From an uncultured Prevotellaceae bacterium (lineage in GTDB: Bacteria; Bacteroidota; Bacteroidia; Bacteroidales; Bacteroidaceae), in the NCBI GenBank assembly GCA_902790625.1, contig CADASP010000013.1:1-64000 (forward strand): DNA of 64,000 bases, given 5' to 3'. The number at the start of each line of letters is the position of its first letter. Within the stretch, counting starts at the first letter, position 1. Shown here piece after piece: positions 26,679 to 35,800 of this stretch. The notes beneath the pieces are model-generated. The model was not told the origin of the DNA and did not search any database. It saw nothing but the letters and a program-made list of their open reading frames with translations. The translations under genes were made by a program, and so were the position numbers.

Positions 26679-26757
26679 GGATAGTCTAAATAGTTTTTAA
26701 TAGTCTAAATAGTCTTTATAGATCTATAGAGCCTATAGGGCCTATAGAGTCTATAAC
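26679..26757. repeat. Micro-repeat family e (TAGTCTAAATAG / CTATAGAGCCTATAGG)
   Basis: A self-complementary run of AGTCTAAATAGT and TCTATAGAGCCTATAGGGCC units occupies the gap before the nitroreductase gene. Related CTATAGCATCTATCCCGT units are at 50088-50146. Confidence 0.7.
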
Positions 26758-26778
26758 TAAAAAGTTCAAAAGATAATT

Positions 26779-27318
26779 ATGAATAGTTTCAAAGATCTGG
26801 TGCAGCAACGACGCTCGCACCGCAAATTCACCAGCGAAGAGATAGACCCCGAAGCCGTGAAGCTCATCATGCGGGCCGCCCTGATGGCTCCCACCAGCAA
26901 GAGCATGCGTGCCTGGCAGTTCGTGCTGGTCGACGACAAGCTGGACCTGCAGAAGCTCGCCGATGCCAAGGACATGGGCGGACAGTTTGTGAAGGATGCC
27001 CCACTGGCCATCGTGGTGCTGGGCGACCCTCTGCAGAACGACTGCTGGGTGGAGGACGGCGCCATCGCCGCCATCAGCATGCAGTATCAGGCTGAGGATC
27101 TGGGACTGGGGTCGTGCTGGGTGCAGCTGCGCGGACGCGGACTCAGCGACGGCACCACCGCCGACACCGTGGTGCGCGGCATCCTCGACATCCCCGAGAA
27201 CCTGTGCGCACTCTGCATCATCGCCGTGGGACACAAAGCCGACGAGCGCAAGCCACAGAACGAAGACCGCCTGAAATGGGAGAACGTTCATGTGGGCAAG
27301 TTCAACACTCAGCAGTAG
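26779..27318 (+). CDS. Nitroreductase family protein
   Basis: A 179-residue protein, short for the family. FKDLVQQRRSHRKFTSEEI contains the FMN-phosphate-binding RRSHR motif; MAPTSKSMRAWQFVLVDD and EDGAIAAISMQYQAEDLGLGSCW follow in the usual order. Expected to be a dimeric cytosolic FMN-dependent NAD(P)H oxidoreductase; the substrate is unknown. It heads a same-strand run with DUF2520, KdsC-like and Maf genes, 9 bp before the next start. Confidence 0.88.
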   Translation: MNSFKDLVQQRRSHRKFTSEEIDPEAVKLIMRAALMAPTSKSMRAWQFVLVDDKLDLQKLADAKDMGGQFVKDAPLAIVVLGDPLQNDCWVEDGAIAAISMQYQAEDLGLGSCWVQLRGRGLSDGTTADTVVRGILDIPENLCALCIIAVGHKADERKPQNEDRLKWENVHVGKFNTQQ

Positions 27319-27327
27319 TTTCCACGG

Positions 27328-28095
27328 ATGGAAATAGTGTTTGTAGGAGCGGGGCGCTTGGCCACCCAACTGGCTAAGGCGCTGTACGCCAAGGGTCATG
27401 CCATACGCGCGGTGTATAGTCGCACGCTGGCATCGGCGCAGACGCTGGCCGATGCCGTGGGGGCCGATGCCACCAACAGCATCAGCGGCCTGCCCCGTCA
27501 AGCCGACGTGTTCATCGTGGCCGTTGTCGATGCTGCATTGCCGCAGGTGGCCGACGCGCTGTTGCAGGGGCGCAGCCAAACCACCGTGCTCCACACCGCT
27601 GGCTCCATGCCCATGCAGGTGCTGCAAGGCTTCGCCCACCACGGCGTGCTCTACCCCATGCAGACGTTCTCCAAGGAGCGCCCTGTGGACTTCGCCCAAG
27701 TGCCGTTCTTCATCGAGGGCAATGGCCAGCACGCCCTACAGGTGGCGCGACAGCTGTCCTCGTCGTTGAGCGAAAGCATCTACGAACTCAGCTCTGAGGA
27801 GCGCCGCTATCTGCATCTGGCCGCCGTCTTCGCTTGCAACTTCTCCAACCACTGCTATGCCTTGGCCGCACACATACTGCAGCAGCACGGGTTGCCCTTC
27901 AGCGTGATGCTCCCCCTCATCGACGAGACCACCCAGAAGGTGCATGAGCTGGAGCCACGTCAGGCACAGACTGGCCCCGCCGTGCGCTACGACGAGAACG
28001 TCATGGCCGCCCACATGCAGCTGCTCAGCCAGGAGCCGCGCATGCAGCAGGTCTATGCCCTGATGAGCCAGAGCATCCACGAGATTTCGACATAA
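27328..28095 (+). CDS. Rossmann-like and DUF2520 domain protein
   Basis: A 255-residue protein. IVFVGAGRLATQLAKALYAKGH is an N-terminal dinucleotide-binding fold; the C-terminal half (HLAAVFACNFSNHCYALA, LPLIDETTQKV, TGPAVRYD) is DUF2520. The family resembles 6-phosphogluconate/ketopantoate-type dehydrogenases, but no substrate is established. It lies between nitroreductase and KdsC-like genes, an order seen in other Bacteroidales. Confidence 0.87.
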   Translation: MEIVFVGAGRLATQLAKALYAKGHAIRAVYSRTLASAQTLADAVGADATNSISGLPRQADVFIVAVVDAALPQVADALLQGRSQTTVLHTAGSMPMQVLQGFAHHGVLYPMQTFSKERPVDFAQVPFFIEGNGQHALQVARQLSSSLSESIYELSSEERRYLHLAAVFACNFSNHCYALAAHILQQHGLPFSVMLPLIDETTQKVHELEPRQAQTGPAVRYDENVMAAHMQLLSQEPRMQQVYALMSQSIHEIST

Positions 28096-28160
28096 CGGGA
28101 TTTTTCGATTGAACGGCATTTCGACATAACGAGATAACGACATAACGATATTTCGACAAA
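28093..28160. repeat. Micro-repeat family f, second locus
   Basis: CGACATAACGAGATAACGAC-type units fill the gap between the DUF2520 and KdsC-like genes; the opposite orientation occurs at 18147-18206. Confidence 0.7.
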
Positions 28161-28177
28161 AACAGCATAACAACAGC

Positions 28178-28696
28178 ATGATCAACTACGATTTGCGCAA
28201 GATTCGGGCCATCATCTTCGACGTTGACGGCGTGCTCTCGGCCGAGACCATCCCCCTCGCACCCGACGGGCTGCCCATGCGCACGGTGAACATCAAGGAT
28301 GGCTATGCCCTGCAGCTGGCCGTGAAGCTGGGGCTGCGCATGGCCATCATCACGGGTGCCAACGTGCCGTCGGTGCGGGTGCGCTACGAAGGGTTGGGGC
28401 TTACCGATGTCTACACGGGCTGCTCTGTCAAGATTCGCACTTATGAGGAGTTCGTCCAGAAATATGGACTGACCGACGAAGAGGTGATGTATATGGGCGA
28501 CGACGTGCCCGACCTTGAGGTGATGCGCCGCGTGGGTTGTCCCGTCTGCCCCGCCGATGCCTGCACCGAGGTAAAGGAGGCCAGCATCTACATCAGCCAG
28601 CGCAGGGGTGGTCAGGGATGCGCCCGCGACGTCATCGAACAAGTGCTCCGTGCCCAAGGACTGTGGCAGATGAATGCCACCGCCTTCGGATGGTAG
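28178..28696 (+). CDS. kdsC: KdsC-like HAD phosphatase (KDO-8-phosphate phosphatase type)
   Basis: A 172-residue protein of the HAD subfamily without a cap. [10 protein letters not shown] carries the nucleophile Asp and the acid/base Asp; [15 protein letters not shown] is motif II and [17 protein letters not shown] motif IV. KdsC releases KDO for lipopolysaccharide synthesis. Related HAD enzymes of similar size act on other sugar or acid phosphates, so the exact substrate is inferred. Next gene is maf. Confidence 0.8.
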   Translation: MINYDLRKIRAIIFDVDGVLSAETIPLAPDGLPMRTVNIKDGYALQLAVKLGLRMAIITGANVPSVRVRYEGLGLTDVYTGCSVKIRTYEEFVQKYGLTDEEVMYMGDDVPDLEVMRRVGCPVCPADACTEVKEASIYISQRRGGQGCARDVIEQVLRAQGLWQMNATAFGW

Positions 28697-28727
28697 TTTG
28701 GGTAAGTGATAAGTGATAAGTGAAAAG

Positions 28728-29309
28728 ATGTACGAAAAACTAAAGAACTATCACATCATCCTCGCCAGCAACTCTCCCCGACGCCGTGAGCTGCTGGCCG
28801 GACTGGGCATCGACTACGAGGTGCGCGTGCTGCCCCACATCGCCGAGAGCTATCCTGCAGACCTGCCTGTGGAGAAGATTGCCGAATACATTGCCTGCGA
28901 GAAGGCCGATGCCTACCGCCCGCTGATGGCACCCAACGACCTCATCATCACCGCCGACACCATCGTGGTGGTCGACGGCCAAGTGCTGGGCAAGCCTTCC
29001 GATGCCGACGATGCACGTCGCATGCTGCACTGCCTGAGCAACAAGACCCACCAAGTCATTACGGGCGTCTGTCTGCTCACTGCCAATCGGCAGCGCCATT
29101 TCTCGGTGCTCACCGACGTCACCTTTAAACGGCTCACCGACGAAGAAATCGACTTCTACATCGAGCATTACCGCCCCTTCGACAAGGCTGGAGCCTACGG
29201 CATTCAGGAGTGGATAGGCTTCGTAGGTGTCACCGCCATCAAGGGCAGTTATTTCAACGTGATGGGGCTGCCCGTGCAACGCATCTACGACGAGCTACAG
29301 CGGCTATAA
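28728..29309 (+). CDS. maf: Maf family nucleotide pyrophosphatase
   Basis: A 193-residue protein. IILASNSPRRRELLAGLGI is the Maf signature; ITADTIVVVDGQVLGKP and FDKAGAYGIQEW contain conserved metal- and substrate-binding residues. Maf proteins hydrolyse dTTP/UTP or modified nucleotides to monophosphates. ATG at 28728 is preferred: the upstream in-frame GTG (28713) lies within a GTGATAAGTGATAAGTGA micro-repeat. Last gene of the 26.8-29.3 kb run. Confidence 0.92.
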   Translation: MYEKLKNYHIILASNSPRRRELLAGLGIDYEVRVLPHIAESYPADLPVEKIAEYIACEKADAYRPLMAPNDLIITADTIVVVDGQVLGKPSDADDARRMLHCLSNKTHQVITGVCLLTANRQRHFSVLTDVTFKRLTDEEIDFYIEHYRPFDKAGAYGIQEWIGFVGVTAIKGSYFNVMGLPVQRIYDELQRL

Positions 29310-29419
29310 ACCTGCCTGATGCTCGTTCATTTTGCATAGGCCCATAGCCAGCCACAATTGTGTTCACGCGCTATAGCACAAGCATCCACAGGCACCTTCA
29401 AGAAAAAACGATTTTTCGT

Positions 29420-29450
29420 TTTGCTATTTCCTCTCTTTTTTGTATCTTTG
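29420..29450 (+). promoter_or_regulatory. Promoter of the restriction-modification cassette
   Basis: TTTG (29420-29423), 19 bases, TATCTTTG followed by CAG (29443-29450). AAAACGA-tttt-TCGTTTT (29405-29422) is a small inverted repeat overlapping the upstream element. The leader to the GTG start is about 100 nt. Confidence 0.6.
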
Positions 29451-29556
29451 CAGCCACATTGCTGGAGCGTGGGTGGTTGGCCTGTAGCGAACCCCGGACA
29501 TTCCATCGGCGCGCCAGCACAAAGCAAACGATATATATAGCCAAATTGCAACAACA

Positions 29557-30492
29557 GTGAACATCGTTTCTTTATTCAGCGGTGCTGGAGGATTAGACCT
29601 TGGGATGGTACAAGCTGGCAACAGCATCATTTGGGCTAATGATGTAGATGCTGATGCTGTGGCCACTTATCGACAGAACATAGGCCAGCATATTGTCTTG
29701 GACGACATCCGAAACATCTGCATCGACGACATCCCCCAGTGCGACGTGGTGATAGGCGGATTCCCCTGTCAGGGTTTTTCCTTGGCCAACCTACGTCGTA
29801 CGGTCAACGATGAGCGTAATACACTCTATCATTTTTTTTGCAATGTCGTTGAGGCAAAACAGCCCAAATACTTCATCGCCGAGAACGTGAAGGGCATACT
29901 CAGCTTGGGAAAAGGAGAAGTCATCAAAGCCATCATTCAAAACTTTGCAGATTTAGGCTACCATGTGCAATTGCACCAGGTGAACATGGCCGACTATGGG
30001 GTGCCACAAATACGCCAAAGGGTGATTATCGTGGGCGAACGCCTTGACGTGTTCCAGCATATACAATTCCATTTTCCTTCTCCAACCCATGGCAAGGGTG
30101 ATGGCTGCCGACCATGGGTGAGCATTCGCGAGGCTATCGGCCATTTCCCAGACCCCGATCAGCCCAACGATGTGCCCAACCACACCTACTCTGCATACAA
30201 AGTGGTATTTCGCGACTTTACTGCTCACCGCATGACCGACCCCGACAAGCCTTCACCCACCATTTTGGCGCGAGGCAACGGGAAAGGCGGTGTCTGTGCC
30301 ATACCCCACTATAACGGCATGCGGCGCTTGTCGGTGCGCGAAAGTGCTGCTGTGCAGTCATTTCCCGACGACTTTGTGTTCTTGGGCAGTCGCACAGCTA
30401 CCTATCGGCAGATAGGCAATGCCGTGCCACCTTTGTTCGCCAGAAGACTGGGAGAAGAACTCAAAAGAATAGAAACAACGCTTAGCCAATGA
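29557..30492 (+). CDS. DNA (cytosine-5) methyltransferase, first of two
   Basis: A 311-residue C5-cytosine methyltransferase. Motif I FSGAGGLDLG (about residues 7-16), motif IV GGFPCQGFS with catalytic C71, motif VI AENVKG, motif VIII QIRQRVIIVG, motif X QIGNAVPP. The start is a GTG, the only start just before motif I, where such enzymes begin. The stop overlaps the next ATG by 4 bp (ATGA). It should protect one strand of the site cut by the nuclease encoded third in the operon. The cassette is more AT-rich than its neighbours, consistent with horizontal gain. Confidence 0.93.
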   Translation: MNIVSLFSGAGGLDLGMVQAGNSIIWANDVDADAVATYRQNIGQHIVLDDIRNICIDDIPQCDVVIGGFPCQGFSLANLRRTVNDERNTLYHFFCNVVEAKQPKYFIAENVKGILSLGKGEVIKAIIQNFADLGYHVQLHQVNMADYGVPQIRQRVIIVGERLDVFQHIQFHFPSPTHGKGDGCRPWVSIREAIGHFPDPDQPNDVPNHTYSAYKVVFRDFTAHRMTDPDKPSPTILARGNGKGGVCAIPHYNGMRRLSVRESAAVQSFPDDFVFLGSRTATYRQIGNAVPPLFARRLGEELKRIETTLSQ

Positions 30493-31424
30493 CTGTAGTA
30501 TCATTATTCAGCGGTGCTGGTGGACTCGACCTGGGCTTCACACAAGCGGGACATCAAGTGATATGGGCCAACGACTTGTTCGAGGATGCCGTGAACACCT
30601 ATCGCATGAATTTGGGCGACCATATAGTGCTTCAAAACATCTACGACATTCCTTCTGAGTCCATTCCCGATGCCGACATCGTCATTGGCGGTTTCCCATG
30701 CCAAGGTTTTTCTGTTGCCAATACTGGCCGACATGAAGACGACGAGCGCAATAAGCTTTACCTACAGATGATCAGGGTCATCAAGCATAAGCGCCCCCGC
30801 TTTTTCCTCGCTGAGAACGTAAAAGGCATTTTGAGTTTGGGCAAGGGGCAAGTGTTTCAAAACATTCTGTCCGACTTCCGCTCATTGGGCTACAACGTAC
30901 AGTTCCGCCTGATGAATGCAGCCGACTACGGCGTTCCCCAAAAGCGTTATCGAGTCGTTATCATCGGTGTTCGCAATGACCTACATCTACGGTATGTCTA
31001 TCCAGACCCCACACATGCTGAGCATGCAACAGTTTTCTGCCACCAATGGGTCAGTGTGGCAGAGGCTTTTGAAGGCATTCCTAATCCCGATGAACCCAAC
31101 AACCTTTCCAACCACGTATATTCAAAGTACAAGCTCAACTTCAACGGATATTTAGGGCATCGCCCCATCGACCCCAACAAGCCCGCACCTACCGTCACTG
31201 CAAGGGGCGACAGCCGAGGAGGCGTGGTCATCCTGCCCCACCCCAACGGTCTACGGCGCATGACCTGCCGCGAACTGGCTACTATACAAAGTTTTCCGCT
31301 TGACTATCATTTTGTTGGAGGAATTTCCTCGGTTTGTCGCCAAATAGGAAACGCCGTACCACCTATGCTTGCAAAGGCCGTGGCCGAACAGTTTAATCAT
31401 CTTTACCAGCAAAGCGAATGTTAG
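30489..31424 (+). CDS. DNA (cytosine-5) methyltransferase, second of two
   Basis: A 311-residue paralogue of the upstream enzyme, same length with motifs at matching positions (FSGAGGLDLG, C71 in GGFPCQGFS, AENVKGILSLGKG, KRYRVVIIG, QIGNAVPP). They differ most in the region after motif VIII, the target-recognition part. Two separate m5C enzymes in one type II system usually mean an asymmetric site needing a methylase for each strand. Its 5' end overlaps the first gene by 4 bp and its 3' end overlaps the nuclease gene by 7 bp, so expression is tightly coupled. Confidence 0.93.
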   Translation: MTVVSLFSGAGGLDLGFTQAGHQVIWANDLFEDAVNTYRMNLGDHIVLQNIYDIPSESIPDADIVIGGFPCQGFSVANTGRHEDDERNKLYLQMIRVIKHKRPRFFLAENVKGILSLGKGQVFQNILSDFRSLGYNVQFRLMNAADYGVPQKRYRVVIIGVRNDLHLRYVYPDPTHAEHATVFCHQWVSVAEAFEGIPNPDEPNNLSNHVYSKYKLNFNGYLGHRPIDPNKPAPTVTARGDSRGGVVILPHPNGLRRMTCRELATIQSFPLDYHFVGGISSVCRQIGNAVPPMLAKAVAEQFNHLYQQSEC

Positions 31425-32647
31425 ACAAAACTTTTATCCCTCAAAAACCATTTCCCGATTTCAAATGGCAATGGGCCACTTTTGCACCCACGGAGAGCAT
31501 CAATGATCCCGTTGTGCTGCTTGGAGTGCTTTTTAGAATGGAAAAACTCGAAGGGCGCTTTACATATAACTCCGAGGAGTTCACTCAAGAGTTGCAAAAC
31601 CTTACCCACGACCTCAAGGACTCAGTAGGAGTGAACTTGGCAGGAAGAGGTGGCGAGCGCAACATTATGCGCAATTCGCAACAATATTGGAAATCGCTGA
31701 ACCTGATTCCCAAAGATACCCACGGGTTGATTAAACTGACCGAATTCGGTCGAAAAGTGGCACGCCACGACATCTCACAAACCGAATTTTCGGCTATTAC
31801 CATTATGACCCATCAACTGCCCAATGCCAACATACAGTCGAAAGAAGTCTGTCGTCAGTGGCACCAAGCAGGAATCATTGTCAAGCCCCTGAAACTGCTT
31901 CTATCTATTGCAAAGGAAACAGGATATATCACGACCAAAGAGACGAGGAAGATTATTGTCCCACTCTCCGCTTACCCACAGGCCGCCATCCAAGATTATG
32001 TCAATTTTATTAGGTGGTATCGGTCGGGCGAATTGGACATCAGCCAATGGCCTGATTGTTGCGAAAAGTCGAATGACAGACGAATGGTAAGGGAGTTCCT
32101 GCTTTTCCTACAGTATTATGGCTATTTGATAATGGAAGAAGGCAGCAACGATGAGGCACATTTTCGTTTCAATGAAATCATTGCAGAAGAAATAAGCAAC
32201 ATTCTGAGTGGGATAACAATTAATCCCACCATCGATCAGGCTATTAGAAAGCTCAACGAGTCGGATGTCATTTCCGATGTTGAGAGGAAACGAATGCAGG
32301 CGGTTCGGAATCGTCCGCATCAGGCACAATTCCGAAGAGACGTGCTTGCAGCATGCCAGCGTTGCATCATCACAAATGTCACCATGCCCGAAGTCCTTGA
32401 GGCTGCTCATATCAAACCATATAAGTACCATGGCGAAGATACTGCTGCCAATGGATTTGCTATGCGACTCGACATCCACATGCTCTTTGATACGGGGCAC
32501 CTGCGCATAGCACCTGACGGCACGGTAGAACTCTCAGGAAGGGCACGGATGGACTACGGTGCCCAGATTCCGCCACTTATTGTCATTCCCGAATTCATCA
32601 ACAAGGAATTTCTGAAGTGGCGATGGGAAAATTACAACGGAATGTAA
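31418..32647 (+). CDS. Type II restriction endonuclease with C-terminal HNH domain
   Basis: A 409-residue protein. The C-terminal ~100 residues carry an HNH_2-type nuclease (RRDVLAACQRCIITNV, LEAAHIKPYKYHGEDTAANG, MRLDIHMLFDTGHLRI), with AAH and the later D-x-H/F-D residues as metal and catalytic positions. The N-terminal ~280 residues contain helical, winged-helix-like segments (LIKLTEFGRKVARHDI; LLLSIAKETGYITTKET) suited to DNA recognition. Translation is coupled to the second methyltransferase (7-bp overlap). Expected to cut unmethylated DNA at a site protected by both methylases. The recognition sequence cannot be read from sequence alone. No control (C) protein gene is present. Confidence 0.85.
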   Translation: MLDKTFIPQKPFPDFKWQWATFAPTESINDPVVLLGVLFRMEKLEGRFTYNSEEFTQELQNLTHDLKDSVGVNLAGRGGERNIMRNSQQYWKSLNLIPKDTHGLIKLTEFGRKVARHDISQTEFSAITIMTHQLPNANIQSKEVCRQWHQAGIIVKPLKLLLSIAKETGYITTKETRKIIVPLSAYPQAAIQDYVNFIRWYRSGELDISQWPDCCEKSNDRRMVREFLLFLQYYGYLIMEEGSNDEAHFRFNEIIAEEISNILSGITINPTIDQAIRKLNESDVISDVERKRMQAVRNRPHQAQFRRDVLAACQRCIITNVTMPEVLEAAHIKPYKYHGEDTAANGFAMRLDIHMLFDTGHLRIAPDGTVELSGRARMDYGAQIPPLIVIPEFINKEFLKWRWENYNGM

Positions 32648-32823
32648 TCCTGCCATCGCGTATTCCCAAGCTGTAGGGTAGCCTTCTCTTTGCCACGGCG
32701 CTCCATTTCAACCCTACGCCCCACATATTTTCTGGTGCCACACAATAATTAGGGCGGGAGGTCGTTATAAATAAGACGTGCTATGCCCCAAACGGGACAT
32801 GGGATAAAGAAGAAAAAGGCACC

Positions 32824-35800
32824 TTGAAACGGTTTGCATACATATTGCTATTGCTGTTGAGCATCACTGCACTTGCCGTGACGCCCAGCGGCTTTTCGCT
32901 CTCGCCAAGTGGTGAGGCATCCATGCTGCTGCCAGCTCCCCCCATTGTGGGAAGCAGTGAGGAGCTTCCTCCACCACCCAAGGACACCATCCGCATCAAG
33001 CGCTGGCGCGTGCAGCCCACGGCTCCCGTGGAGGTGGCCGACCTGGACAGCAGCGCCCTCGACCTGCGCATGCCCGAGAACGTGAAACAGCAGGTGGAGT
33101 ACGACGACTCCTTGGGCGTGTACTTCATCGGCTCGAAGATGGGCAGCGGCTACCTCAACACGCCCATCATGATGACGCCCGAGGAGTATCTGAAGTGGAG
33201 CGAGCGGCGCGCCCGCCAGCAGTTCTTCCGACAGAAGGACGCAGAGAACGTGAAGCAGAAGGGCGAGGACAAGTTCTCGTTCAGCGACATGCACTTCGAC
33301 CTGGGGCCTGCCGAGAAGATTTTCGGCCCCGGCGGCGTGCGCGTGAAGACGCAGGGAACGGCCGAGATAAAGATGGGCTTCACCAAGAAAGACATCGACA
33401 ACCCCTCGCTGCCCATCCGCAACCGAAAGACCACCAGCTTCGACTTCGATGAGAAAATCAACCTCTCGGCCAACGCGAAGGTGGGCGACAAGGTGAACTT
33501 CAACTTCAACTACAACACCGAGGCCACCATGGACTTCGACACGAAGAACCTGAAGCTGAAGTACGACGGCAAGGAGGACGAAATCATCAAGAAGGTGGAG
33601 GCGGGTAATGTCACCTTCCCCTCGAACAATTCGTTGGTGCATGGTGCCGCCAGCCTGTTTGGTATCGCTACCGACCTGCAGTTTGGCAAGCTGAAGCTGC
33701 AGACCGTGGTATCACAGAAGAAGAGCACATCGAGCAGCGTCAGCTCGAAGGGCGGCGTGTCGACCACTCCCTTCGAAATCGACGTGGCCGACTATGAGGA
33801 GAACCGCCACTTCTTCCTCAGCCACTTCTTCCGCCAGCAATACGACCAGGCCATGAAGACGCTGCCCAACCTGACCACGGGCATCAATATTAACCGCGTG
33901 GAGGTGTGGGTGACCAACAAGTCGGGAACCACGTCGAACTCGCGCAACATCGTGGCCTTCACCGACCTGGGCGAGAGTGCCGTCATCAAGAACCCCATTT
34001 GGAGCGCCACGAGCCAGGGCGTGCCCAGCAACCAAGCCAACGACCTATACAGCACCATCGTGGCCAACATCGACACGGCGGGGCGCAACATCGACCTCGT
34101 GTCCACTCAGTTAGAGACCATCAACGGAATGGTCGGCGGAGTGGACTATGAGAAGCTGGCCGCCGCCCGACTGCTGACCAGCACCGAATACAGCCTGAAC
34201 AGCTCATTGGGATACATCACCCTGAAGCAGGGGCTGCAGACCGACCAGGTGCTGGCCGTGGCCTACGAGTTCACCTACGGCGGACAGACCTTCCAGGTGG
34301 GCGAGTTCTCGACCGACGTCACCCAGACCAACCAATGCCTCTTCGTGAAGTCGCTGAAGAACACCAGCAGCAACCCCACGCAGGGCAACTGGGACCTGAT
34401 GATGAAGAACGTCTACTACCTGGCATACCGCGTGGAGAAGGAGAAGTTCAAGCTCGACATCAAGTACCAGAGCGACACCACCGGCACCTACCTCACCTAT
34501 CTGCCCGAAGAGGCGCTGAAGAGCACCACATTGCTGAAGGTGATGGGACTGGACCGATTGGACGCCAACATGAAGCCCCACGCAAACGGACAGTTCGACT
34601 TTGTGCAGGGCTACACCATCAGCGACGGACGCATCTTCCTGCCATCGGCCGAACCCTTCGGCGACTATCTGCGCAACTATCTCAAACAGCAAGGCATGGG
34701 CGACCTGGCCGACAAATACTGCTTCGACCAGCTCTACGACTCCACGAAGACCGTGGCACGGCAGAACGCCGAGCGCGACAAGTTCATCCTGACAGGACAA
34801 TACAAGGGCACGGCCGCCAACGTCATCTCGCTCAACGCCACCAATGTGCCGCAAGGGTCGGTCGTGGTCACGGCGGGCGGCGTCACCCTCACCGAGGGTA
34901 GCGACTACACGGTCAACTACTCGGCGGGCGAGGTCACCATCCTCAACCAGAGCATCATCGATGCGGGCACCAACGTGAACGTGTCGTGCGAGTCGAACAC
35001 CGACTATGGCATGCATCGAAAGACGATGTTCGGCGTGAATTGGGAATACGACTTCAACAAGAACTTCTCGCTGGGCGGTACGCTGATGCATCTGACCGAA
35101 CAAGCGCTCACCACCAAGGTGGGCATGGGCGAAGAGCCGCTGAACAACACGCTGTGGGGATTGAACCTGAACTGGAAGCAGGAGAGCCAGTGGCTGACGA
35201 ATGCCCTCGACAAACTGCCCCTGCTGCACCTGACGCAGCCATCGCAAATAACGCTCACGGGTGAGTTTGCGCAACTCATTGCCGGAAAGGCACACGGCAC
35301 GCAGGACAACGCCAGCTACATCGACGACTTCGAGGGCACCAAGAACCTGCTCGACGTGAGCGACCCCAAGGCATGGGTGCTCAGCTCCGTACCCTCCATG
35401 TTTGCCGAATCTGCCGACAAGGACGGCATCACCAGTGGCTACGGGCGGGCACTGCTATCGTGGTACAACGTTGACCCCATCTTCACGCGACGCAGCAGCA
35501 GCCTCACGCCAGCACACATCAAGAGCGACCTGAACCAGCTGTCGAACCACTATGTGCGCGAGGTCTACGTGCGCGAGCTGTATCCCAACCGCGACCAAAG
35601 CTCCTACAGCGGAGCCACCTCCACGTTGCCCGTGCTCAACCTGACCTACTATCCCCAGGAGCGCGGACCCTACAACCTCACACTCGACTACAATACCGAC
35701 GGCACCCTGCGCAACCCCGCACAGCGATGGGGCGGCATGATGCGCCGCATGGACATCACCACCGACTTTGAAGAGGCCAACATCGAGTACATTGAGTTTT

